A DNA stretch of 64,000 nt from Paradevosia shaoguanensis (GTDB lineage: Bacteria > Pseudomonadota > Alphaproteobacteria > Rhizobiales > Devosiaceae), in assembly GCF_016801025.1 (NCBI RefSeq), contig NZ_CP068983.1, positions 2,541,001-2,605,000 of the forward strand, in the 5' to 3' direction. Below the pieces are notes generated by a model that saw nothing but the letters and a program-made list of their open reading frames with translations, had not been told where the DNA came from and ran no database searches. Position 1 is the first letter of the stretch. Each line of letters opens with the position of its first letter. A program made the position numbers and the translations under genes. Shown piece by piece: positions 26,701 to 34,456 of the stretch.

Positions 26701-29700
26701 GGCAATGTTGACGTCCGGCGTCGAGGGATCGGCATCGTTGTCGATCTTGCCGACGAAGGCCTTGAGCTTGGCATAGGCCTCGATGCTGACCACGAAGAGC
26801 CGCAACTCGCCGCGCAGGTAGATGCTGCCTGCGAGGTAGAACGGATCGAAGCCCAGAAGCGCATCCGCCCCGGCCGAGACGCGCGCATAGAGCCGGAGCG
26901 ATCGGCTGCCCCAGGTGATAGAGGCATGGAGCCCGGTCACCACGGTAAAACCGTCCGGTATCCGCGCGCCCGAAGTGATGAGGTCCGTCGGTATCTCTGT
27001 CGCCGGCAATTGCTTGCCGCTCACCATCAGGTATGCGGAGCCGTCGAACACCTCGAATACCGAGGCCTGGATGCGGTCGCTGTAGCGGCCGAGGAAGACG
27101 TGCCAGTTCTGGATGTCGGTGAAGTCGAAGAACGCTTCGGTCGGAATGCGCACTTCGAGGAGAGGGGAGACCTTGAACTCGGCCACCACGCCCACGGTCA
27201 TCAACCCGCGTCCGAGATCGAGGTCGATGACCGCCAGCAGCATGGCCTCGGCCGTTCCCTTGACCGGTAGCTTCGGGATGAGGATGTTGGCCTTCATCAT
27301 CAGCAGCAGGCGCGGCCCGGGCAGTTCGAGGATCAGCATGCCCTTGAGGTTGAAGAGGAAGCCGCCTTCCATCGTGCCGAGCACTGCGCCGACGCCAAAG
27401 GCCCAGTGCTTGTCCGCCGCGCGCCAGAAATCGATATTGGTCGGGTCGCCACCCGTCGCGCGCAGCCAGGCAAGGGCGGGGGTCGGGTCGCCGGCGAACT
27501 GATCCTCCGTGCGGGTGAAGTTGACCCCAAGCAGCCCGAGGAAACCGAAAATCCCCAGCCCCGAATTGCCTAGCGGGATGCCGACCGGGAAATTGACCTC
27601 GATCGTCGTCAGCACGCCGGTCTTGGTCTCGCCGTCATCGGCCGTGAACTGCTCGATCTTGATCTTGGCCGCGATGCGCAGGCGCAGGGGGACCAGAGTG
27701 AGGTCGAGCGCGCCGGACATGGTCGAGTGGCCATCGGCCGTGTGCCCCAGCGAGAGGAAGCCGCTCCCCTTGAAGGCGCCTGGGATATCGACCCCAACGC
27801 CGAACGCGGTGATCTCCGGGTCTGCCCAGGGATCGAGCCTCAGCCGCACCGCGACGCGATCGATCGACACCACGCCGAGATCAATGGCGAGGCCGACATC
27901 GATCTCGAAGCTGAGCGGATTGGTGCGGGCGACGCGTGCACCGAGCACCTTCATGATCTTGCCGAGCGGTTCGGCCAGTTCGATGGCGCCGGGCCTGCCG
28001 ATATCGATCGTATAGCCGCGCGAGGAATCGAATACGGGGCGGAAGCTGAAGGGCTGTTCGTTCTTGGCGGTGCTCAACCGCACGCCCAAAGCCTTGTAGC
28101 GCGCCGTGATCGGATTGGTCCGCGGCACGCGCAGCAGGCGGAACCCGCCGAGCTTGAGGTCGATGGACATCGCCGTCTCGACATCGAAAAGCAGGCTCGA
28201 CTCCAGCCTGCCATCGCGATTGCGTGTGGCCAGTTCGACGCCGTAGAGCACGACGCGCTCGAAATTAAGCACGTCGTTGGCGCCGGTTCCCGAAAGCGCC
28301 GCCAGCGCATTGAGCGCGGCCGTTGCGCCCGAGAGCACCAGGTCCTCGACCGCGCCATCCGGCAACGGTCGCGCCCCGGTGGCGAGAACGGGCGTGAACA
28401 TCGTCATCGCGCCCAGCGCGTTGCGGCCGCCATCGCCGTCGATCAGCGGCTCGCCCGGCAGTGTACCGGTCATCCAGAGGCCATCGCGGTCCGCCGGGTC
28501 GGCGCCGATGCTGGCGATCGAACTCCGGGTCTTCGTGCTCGGATCCTCCTGCCAGATGATGCGCAGGTCCGTCAGCCCGTCTCCCGGGTTCTGGTCGAGC
28601 CTTCGCAACTCCGGCTTGGGCGTTCCCTCGCGCAGATAGGTTTCCAGCGTCGTTTCGAAATCGAGCTTGCCGTAGAGCTCGGCGGCGATCAGCTCGTCGC
28701 GGACGATGCGGACCTTGACCCCCAGTGCCCGCAGGAAGCGCGGCGGGTCGGGCCGCGCCGGCTCGGGGTCGCGCACTTCCTCGAGCGTCACCTGCTGCAA
28801 TGTGTCGGTCCGCACCGGCCGTTCGATCCGCGCGGTGGCCGTGATCCCGGGAATGCTGACGGCGGGGAAAGTCACATCCGCCCGCCACCAGTTTCGGCGC
28901 GTGGCGTCGTCCGTCGGGCCGCCCTGCGCCTCGGCAAAGCCGTGCGGCACGGTGGCGATGTTGCCGATGGCAAAGGAGGTGTTCTTGGCGATCAGCGCCT
29001 TCACTGCATCGGCGCGACGCTGCGAGAGTTGCAGGTTGTAGCTTGCATAGGTTTCGCCCGGGCCCATCGGCCCCTGCTTGCCGTCGTAGCTGGCATAGCC
29101 ATCGATCGTGATGGGGCCGGCCGTGCCGGCCACGAGCGGGGCAAGCACATCCATCGCCTGGGTACCGCCGGACCAGGGTGCTTCCTCTGCCGAAGAGATG
29201 GCCGGCCCGGTATGGGTGTTCTCAGCATTGATGCCGTAGTCGGGGCCCGTGCCCTTCGGTGGCTTGTCGAACCGGAAATAGATCGGCTCGGTCTTGCTCG
29301 CCTGCGTCGTCGCATCGCGCTTCGCCGCCACATCCGCTGTGGCGCCCGCTGCCAGCGGCACCCGCAGTGTCGCGCCCACCGGCATCGGCTGCCCGCCGAC
29401 CGTCCATTGCGTTGCCGCGCTGCTGGGCGAAATGCTGAGCACCACATCATTCTCGCCCTGTGTCAGGATCGAGAACTGCACGTCGGGGGCTGGGGCCCCG
29501 CCCCTCTGGGCGGATTGCGTCGCGATCTTGGCCTGCTCGATCGTGGTGATCGTCGTCGTCGAACTCCCCACCACCACATAGCGTGGCTGGCGCAGCGTCA
29601 CGACGATGTCGAGCGTCTCTACCGGCGTATCCTGCCGCGCATCGCGCACCGTGATCCGCACCCGGCGCTGGGCAACCCCGGCAAGGTCGAGTTGGATGTG

Positions 29701-30912
29701 CTTGGCCGGCGCCGGGTTCTGGCCATCCACGGCGATCTGCACGTCATAGGGCGCGCGTCCGCCACGCAGGTCCACGACCATCATGGTCTTTTCGGGCACG
29801 GTCGCCGTAGCTGCAGCCGGATTGCTCCCGGGCGGCGTCGAGCGCGTCAGGCCATAGGCGTTTCCCGCGCTGTCGAAGAACCGCGCGCCCAGTTCTATGG
29901 GCGCCCCGCCCGTATCGAGAACGGCCAGCATGAAATCGCCGGTAATGCCGTGATCCGCCCCGATGCCGATGAGGAGATTGCTGGCCCCCGCCGTGACGGC
30001 GAAATCGTCCAGTCCCGGCGGCGCGACGAAGAGGCGGATTTCCGGCAGGTAGAGCCCGGTCCAGCTCTCGTCGAACCCGAACTGTGCCAGCACATCTGGA
30101 GGTGTCGAGGCATCGGAGAGGTCAAGGATCGCAGTGCGGAACCCGAAGCCGAACGACTCGCCCGGGCCGATAAAGGCATAGGGCGGGTCCATGCGCACCA
30201 TCTCGGCCACGGCGAGATCGCCCGGATCGTCGAGCCCGCTGGCCCCGACCGAAAGCAATTGCGCCACGAGTGGCGCCGCCCCGTTCTGCTCGGGCCCCTG
30301 TCGCAACTGCACCTTTATGCGCGGCAGGATGAGGCGGACGCGCGGCTTGTCCGGATCGGGGATCAATATGCCGGCGGAATCGAGCTGCGCCCCGCGCAAC
30401 CCGGGCACCACCAGCGTCGGGCCCTTGAACAGCAGATCGAGCGTGAAGGCTGTGCTCGGGGCATCGGAAGCGAGGCCATCGATCGGCGTCGCATCGATGG
30501 CGTTGAGCACCGCAGCACTCGGCGCGAAGGTATTGTCGCCGGCAAGCCCTGCCACCGCATTGTTGATCACCGCCGAGGCGTCGCGGGGCGCCGTCAGGCT
30601 GAACTCGATCTCGTTGTCGGCGAATTCGATGAAGGGGGCAGTCCGCGCCGGCTCGCTGCGCGGATGGCCCTCCTGGTTGCTGGCATTGCCGCCGAAGCCG
30701 AAGCTGCCCGTCAGCGGATCGAAGAACGGAGGGTCGATGCCGATGTCGCCGCTATACTTCGCCCGACCGCGCAGCACGATGCCGTCCTCGGCAAAGGCGA
30801 TCTCGTATTCATGAACGTAGATGACCGAGAGGATGGCGTGGAGTGATCCAACCGGCTCCCCGCGCAGGATATACGGAGCAATAAGGTCGAATAAGGCGAC
30901 AGAAAAACCCAT
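23797..30912 (-). CDS. Giant uncharacterised protein (2371 aa) with internal OmpA-like module
   Basis: First gene of the left operon and the largest protein in the window. No N-terminal signal peptide is visible. Residues ~585-683 resemble an OmpA/MotB peptidoglycan-binding module: ITIDGYASYDG, then LQLSQRRADAVKALI, then a HGFAEA loop and RNWWRADVTF. Residues ~960-1450 are dominated by alternating polar/hydrophobic beta-strands, for example LTLVPLRLRIAAKIKIEQF, and ILELPGPRLLLMMKANIL. This suggests a long beta-rich scaffold. The C-terminal ~700 residues contain further beta-sandwich-like patterns. The stop overlaps the next start by one base. Composition and codon use match the surroundings. 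I do not recognise the family; an envelope or secreted assembly role is a hypothesis only. Confidence 0.85.
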   Translation of the reverse strand: MGFSVALFDLIAPYILRGEPVGSLHAILSVIYVHEYEIAFAEDGIVLRGRAKYSGDIGIDPPFFDPLTGSFGFGGNASNQEGHPRSEPARTAPFIEFADNEIEFSLTAPRDASAVINNAVAGLAGDNTFAPSAAVLNAIDATPIDGLASDAPSTAFTLDLLFKGPTLVVPGLRGAQLDSAGILIPDPDKPRVRLILPRIKVQLRQGPEQNGAAPLVAQLLSVGASGLDDPGDLAVAEMVRMDPPYAFIGPGESFGFGFRTAILDLSDASTPPDVLAQFGFDESWTGLYLPEIRLFVAPPGLDDFAVTAGASNLLIGIGADHGITGDFMLAVLDTGGAPIELGARFFDSAGNAYGLTRSTPPGSNPAAATATVPEKTMMVVDLRGGRAPYDVQIAVDGQNPAPAKHIQLDLAGVAQRRVRITVRDARQDTPVETLDIVVTLRQPRYVVVGSSTTTITTIEQAKIATQSAQRGGAPAPDVQFSILTQGENDVVLSISPSSAATQWTVGGQPMPVGATLRVPLAAGATADVAAKRDATTQASKTEPIYFRFDKPPKGTGPDYGINAENTHTGPAISSAEEAPWSGGTQAMDVLAPLVAGTAGPITIDGYASYDGKQGPMGPGETYASYNLQLSQRRADAVKALIAKNTSFAIGNIATVPHGFAEAQGGPTDDATRRNWWRADVTFPAVSIPGITATARIERPVRTDTLQQVTLEEVRDPEPARPDPPRFLRALGVKVRIVRDELIAAELYGKLDFETTLETYLREGTPKPELRRLDQNPGDGLTDLRIIWQEDPSTKTRSSIASIGADPADRDGLWMTGTLPGEPLIDGDGGRNALGAMTMFTPVLATGARPLPDGAVEDLVLSGATAALNALAALSGTGANDVLNFERVVLYGVELATRNRDGRLESSLLFDVETAMSIDLKLGGFRLLRVPRTNPITARYKALGVRLSTAKNEQPFSFRPVFDSSRGYTIDIGRPGAIELAEPLGKIMKVLGARVARTNPLSFEIDVGLAIDLGVVSIDRVAVRLRLDPWADPEITAFGVGVDIPGAFKGSGFLSLGHTADGHSTMSGALDLTLVPLRLRIAAKIKIEQFTADDGETKTGVLTTIEVNFPVGIPLGNSGLGIFGFLGLLGVNFTRTEDQFAGDPTPALAWLRATGGDPTNIDFWRAADKHWAFGVGAVLGTMEGGFLFNLKGMLILELPGPRLLLMMKANILIPKLPVKGTAEAMLLAVIDLDLGRGLMTVGVVAEFKVSPLLEVRIPTEAFFDFTDIQNWHVFLGRYSDRIQASVFEVFDGSAYLMVSGKQLPATEIPTDLITSGARIPDGFTVVTGLHASITWGSRSLRLYARVSAGADALLGFDPFYLAGSIYLRGELRLFVVSIEAYAKLKAFVGKIDNDADPSTPDVNIARIEGEICGKVELLFFDVEGCVEFSLGEKPGDGPPPSLMRGVSLVNRTAARVVGTVDTMPVDGIIAEASSSPDTAPVVPIDAIPVLLMSATPTVAAGQTLFFGKIDQGPMGTPMDGFVSRSDKRYKYELSSVELVGPLTEGDTPAVWWKRVPNGTTPLTAELALLSVVPEAAPVAIERNELLDTRVEQMWGTICDEAAPPAPVLWTFENTPNGISPPGWVLRGEAWPDPSGTYRSGPADLLLDVNEAWRCGMPAIDALRGIIPAEVQGRGVACDHQNGDEIVVVGTRRPSGNAVITGHNRTAAPASGVLSFVELMSRLNSGQPVTRGELLGAVFDPGMAREAYPTDVRLCTSKALAAPMLDTGEVIALGNEKDKDQVYATWEKLGFKPDELHNAIVLTPGPFEYGRLLLFVNYEAIKTNGLVIRSIMPDGEIYDERRPVESEAMPDTWTKTTSPWFREVDHALRFQEQLGREEYVGIVVDIKGAQKADRIIIGIDPRTRLRSYVRPFYLAVVEAQRASEFERQSYDDTTLDKQRSVVTTMVGADSAARALLLPDTLYEIKVTGSIYKEGTTDPIQPITESYFFRTIPGSEAPARLDPYMLCTLPHEGEKHVFGGGPIKIAFSHNNVQKLYATYGKRLQVRFKASSYRQPEVPQGVGHPFLLTPQALQTVAGSVLTPFDATFNALANQTGSPFIGGWPLGGRLLEAGRPFGRIKRKRRLPCVPADGYRYEHQIAEIPIPLDPYTDYLMDVELVDIDAPPDARGPFVLRRSFSTGRYKDVADLAGDLLGTRPEQRFAKPGRITALVAGFAGRQPQGGEFEDALAAAELPRRKPGDATRCTIFWEATTGGGPAVPSGIMIEAPEPLYRDWLLPVEVTDPEPDPITRVELRPRRWLEIVKSQGSEVFVGDIVADQDGRRVIAALLPAARDQLVGLSLRRIALTESYLDGAAATDAYHSIFSVALDHAPWEED

Positions 30913-31269
30913 TCGGCACCCTTAGGCTTGTGGCTTAGAGGGCAGGCTTGGCAGGCAACGTCGTCGTTAGAGTATCGAGCACACTAACCCGCTTTATCCG
31001 GGCTGACAAAAGCAAGTGTCCTAAATTTTTAGCCGAGATGGACAGAACGCCCGGTCTGGCAACCTAAGTAGTTCTCCAGACTACACAATCGTGTGCTTGT
31101 CCGTGCTCCGAGCCCGGTCCGGATGCCAAGTATCTCAAAACCCGAAGGTTCTCACCAAGACAGGTTTTCGTGGCGAGCCTAGCGTTCTCGCCTGCGCGGA
31201 CCTGTTGATGAAGTCGCCCCGATTGCGGGGGCGCTGGCGGTCCTGTGACGCTTGGGGGATTGCCCAGAG
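30913..31269. promoter_or_regulatory. Shared control region between the two divergent giant-protein operons
   Basis: 357-base non-coding gap, less GC-rich than its flanks, from which both operons must be transcribed. It contains an inverted repeat GTCTGG-N16-CCAGAC (31054-31059 and 31076-31081), centre-to-centre 22 bp, which is a plausible operator. It also holds an AT-rich stretch around 31020-31032 where promoter boxes could lie; a CTGACA box at 31003 has no well-spaced -10 element. No coding sequence or RNA gene is evident. Assignment as promoter region rests on gene orientation. Confidence 0.6.
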
Positions 31270-34200
31270 ATGGCCGAACAGATCGATGTCGTGAACTTCC
31301 TGGCTTTGCGTTCGGCGGCTTCGATGTCGCCAGACCTGAGCCGCTGGCGCTATATCCGCGATTGCGAATACATCCCCGAAATCCGCACGCCGATCGATCC
31401 CAAGGTCGGGCCGAAGCCGCCGCCAGCCCGCCGCGCCACTCATGGCATCGAGGATGTTGATCTCTTCTCCCCGACATCCCTCTCGCCGATCGGACGCCGG
31501 CTGGCGCAGCTCATCTTCGAGGCGCGCGCGGAGCCGGCCGATATCGTGCGCGAGATCGAGAACCAGCTCGTCGACGGCTTGATCTACGAGCTCGGCGCCG
31601 AGCGGCGCCTGCAGCTCGATCCTGTCATCGTGGCGCTCTCGACCATCGGGCCGATCGATGACGATCGCGCCGCCAAGATTCGCTATGCGGGCTCGCGCCT
31701 CACCTATATGCGCGACCAGGTGCTCTATATTTTGCCGGCGTCGCTCCAGGATTTGCCGCTGCCACTCAAGGCGCTGCTCGGGAGCATCCAGCCGATCCTC
31801 GCCAAGGCCGCCGCACCCGGCCAGCAGCTCGATGAAAACTGGCTGCCCAGCCTTGTCTGGGCCCTGCGCAATGCGGCCAACGTCCCCGAAAGCGGGTCAC
31901 TGCTCGATGTCGTGCTGCAGTCCAATGGCCGCTATGCCGACGATTTCCTCTCGACCAAGCGCGTGCTTTTCGACGTCCTCTATGGCCTCTACATCCTGCG
32001 GCGCCGGGAACGGGTCGATCTCGAGCCGGTGCAGGATGCGCTGGCGCTGCTCCATATGCTCGAGAGGCTCGGTATTGCCGATTTCCTGATGCGCTCGGTG
32101 CAGGCGGGCCGCCTCCAGCCCGGCTATGAAGCCGTGCCGGCCATGCTTCATCCGGACCTGCGCGGCATCGACTTCGCAATGGGCGAGGCGCGCGAACGCA
32201 TCGCGGCCTCGGGGCTCTTCGGACCTTCCGGGCCGGAGGAGCTGGCCAAGGGGCTGGCGGCCGAGCCGGTCATCCATCCCATCATCGCGCGGCTGCGGGG
32301 CAGTTTTGCGCCGTTCAACACCCTCCAGCCCATCGGGCTGGGCGATCTCAAGGTCGTCAAGCAGACCTTCCTCGGCTACCGCAAGAGCGGCATTGCCCAT
32401 ATCGAGACGGTGCTCGACGGCGAAACCAAGACGCGCACGCACCGCAACCTCTCGCGCGCCGAAGACACCTACACCCTCGATACCAGCAGCGAATCCGAGA
32501 CTACCAAGGACCTGCAATCGACCAATCGCTTCGAGCTCAAGACCGAGGTCGAGGACATCATCAAGACCGATATCGGCGTCACCGCCAATACCAGCTTCAC
32601 CTACAAGGGTAATCCAGTCATCGATGCCTCGATCGCGGCGGGGCTCTCCGTCAATACCGGACGCTCGGCTACCGAGCGCAGCAGTCGCAATTTCGTGGAC
32701 GAAGTCATCTCCAAGGCCGTCTCGCGCATCCAGAGCAAGGTGGCCAGCCAGCGCACGCAGACGCGCATTTCGGAAAGCGAGGAAACCAACGTCCATTCCT
32801 TCGCCAATACCGGCGGGAACGGGCACATTTCCGGTTCATACCTCTGGCTGGACAAGGTCTATCGCGGGCAGATCTACAATTACGGCAAGCGCATGATGTT
32901 CGAATTCGTGCTGCCCGAGCCGGCGCAGTTCTACGTCGAGGCGCGGTTGCAGACCTATGTCGAGGAACTAGGCCTGCCCGACTACCCGATGCCGGGCGAC
33001 GACATCGAGACGACCAAGATGCCGATCTCCGATCCGGGCGAGATCACGGAGGCCGAGTTCGAGAAGCTCTCGGCTAGTTTCGACCTCACGCAATTCGCGC
33101 CCTATCCGCCCGCCATCATCGAGAACGTCCAGATCAAGCCTGTTGGCGGCGACGGCTTCTTCCGCAAGCAGTCCGAATATGACCTCACCAAGCCGGTCCT
33201 CACCGAGAGCTTCTCGGCGGACCTGGGCAGCCCGGTGGATGTCGATGGCTATGTGCTCCGCTCCATCCACCTCGATGGCGAAGCCGATTTCGTCAACCGG
33301 AACGAATGGCAGGCCGATTACCAGAACACGCTGAACCTCTGGATCAACCAGGTCATGCTGTTCCACCGGATCGACGAGACGCGGATGCATTGGGGCGACA
33401 TCAACGCGCTGGGCACGCCCGTGGCCAACGTCGCGACGCCCCAGCTCGCCTACCACTCGGTGCCTTCGGGCATGCTGCTGCGCAACATCACCGTCAAGAT
33501 CGAGACCAAGACCTGCAAGACGCATACGCTGACCATCACCGCCAGCCTCTCGCGCACGCCCCAAAAGCTCGCGACCTGGCAGCGTGCCGTCTATAACGAG
33601 ATCGCCCGCAAGGTGGACCAGCAGAATAACGGCACCGCCAGCGCCGATCTCGATGCGCGCCGCACCGCTTATCGCAAGACGCTCGAAGAGCTCAAGAAGG
33701 GCAAGTCGATCAACGAGATCATCCAGGGACGCTCCGAATCCTGGAACGACCAGCAGATCCGCCGCGAGCTCAAGCGGCAATGCGTGGCCGTCGTCGCCAA
33801 GGAGTTCGACGAGGACGCCAGCCAGGACCTGCTTCCACAAATGGGCGGCATGGGGCAACGCCCCATCGACGTGGCCTTCCCCAGTCTCAACATCCAGCCG
33901 GGCTCGGCGCCCGATGGCGTGGTGAGTGAAGCCAGCGCGGCCTTCGCCGACCGCAACCCGCAGCCCATCACGTTCAGCGCCATGCGGCTCGATGAGGCCG
34001 CCGAGCGCGGCCGGCTCGTGCAATTCCTCGAACAGGCCTTCGACTGGCAGCACCTCTCCTACCTTTTCTACCCCTATTTCTGGGCACGCATGCCCATGTG
34101 GCTGCAATTGATGAACCGCGACGATCCGGCCGATCCGCTCTTTACCGAGTTCCTGCAGGCCGGCTCGGCCCGCGTGCTGCTGGCGGTCAAGCCGGGCTAC

Positions 34201-34440
34201 GAAAATGCGGTGCTGCATTTCCTCGCCACGCGCGAGCCCTGGCTGGGCGGCGCCTCCCCGGTTATCGGCGATCCGCTCTACCTGCCGCTCTATGAGGAAG
34301 TGCGTGATCGGCAGGATGATCTGGCAGGCGCCGAGCCGGTCGGGGACAGCTGGGAATTCACACTGCCCACTTCGCTGGTCTACCTGCAAAGCACCGCCTA
34401 CCCGCTGCCCATGGAATATCCCGCTTCCGAGGATAGCTGA
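31270..34440 (+). CDS. Large uncharacterised protein, first gene of right operon
   Basis: 1056-aa protein. The start at 31270 (MAEQIDVVNF) has a GGGGGA element about 10 bases upstream; a TTG 18 bases earlier lies in this element and is less likely. No signal peptide. The first ~370 residues are mainly helical. Residues ~375-430 are strikingly polar and Glu/Thr/Ser-rich (HIETVLDGETKTRTHRNLS, then TSSESETTKDLQSTNRFELK). An amphipathic Ser/Thr-alternating segment follows (TANTSFTYKG; AAGLSVNTG, ~445-465). Next comes a helical stretch (~475-515) and a conserved-looking NYGKRMMFEFVLPEP near 537. The block layout suggests a conserved core inserted in a larger scaffold, possibly a membrane-interacting or oligomerising region. 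No enzymatic motif is seen. Function unknown. Confidence 0.85.
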   Translation: MAEQIDVVNFLALRSAASMSPDLSRWRYIRDCEYIPEIRTPIDPKVGPKPPPARRATHGIEDVDLFSPTSLSPIGRRLAQLIFEARAEPADIVREIENQLVDGLIYELGAERRLQLDPVIVALSTIGPIDDDRAAKIRYAGSRLTYMRDQVLYILPASLQDLPLPLKALLGSIQPILAKAAAPGQQLDENWLPSLVWALRNAANVPESGSLLDVVLQSNGRYADDFLSTKRVLFDVLYGLYILRRRERVDLEPVQDALALLHMLERLGIADFLMRSVQAGRLQPGYEAVPAMLHPDLRGIDFAMGEARERIAASGLFGPSGPEELAKGLAAEPVIHPIIARLRGSFAPFNTLQPIGLGDLKVVKQTFLGYRKSGIAHIETVLDGETKTRTHRNLSRAEDTYTLDTSSESETTKDLQSTNRFELKTEVEDIIKTDIGVTANTSFTYKGNPVIDASIAAGLSVNTGRSATERSSRNFVDEVISKAVSRIQSKVASQRTQTRISESEETNVHSFANTGGNGHISGSYLWLDKVYRGQIYNYGKRMMFEFVLPEPAQFYVEARLQTYVEELGLPDYPMPGDDIETTKMPISDPGEITEAEFEKLSASFDLTQFAPYPPAIIENVQIKPVGGDGFFRKQSEYDLTKPVLTESFSADLGSPVDVDGYVLRSIHLDGEADFVNRNEWQADYQNTLNLWINQVMLFHRIDETRMHWGDINALGTPVANVATPQLAYHSVPSGMLLRNITVKIETKTCKTHTLTITASLSRTPQKLATWQRAVYNEIARKVDQQNNGTASADLDARRTAYRKTLEELKKGKSINEIIQGRSESWNDQQIRRELKRQCVAVVAKEFDEDASQDLLPQMGGMGQRPIDVAFPSLNIQPGSAPDGVVSEASAAFADRNPQPITFSAMRLDEAAERGRLVQFLEQAFDWQHLSYLFYPYFWARMPMWLQLMNRDDPADPLFTEFLQAGSARVLLAVKPGYENAVLHFLATREPWLGGASPVIGDPLYLPLYEEVRDRQDDLAGAEPVGDSWEFTLPTSLVYLQSTAYPLPMEYPASEDS

Positions 34441-34456
34441 CCGTCGGTGGCGCTCC

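Noticed and set aside
24328-30846. Very long open frames on the + strand opposite the 2371-aa gene (721 and 1039 codons)
   Set aside because: His/Arg/Asp-rich translations lacking domain patterns, mirror-strand artefacts of codon bias; the reverse-strand frame has coupled neighbours and good ribosome-binding sites.
31003-31030. CTGACA followed by an AT-rich box as a promoter for the right operon
   Set aside because: No -10 element at acceptable spacing; recorded only as part of the control region.
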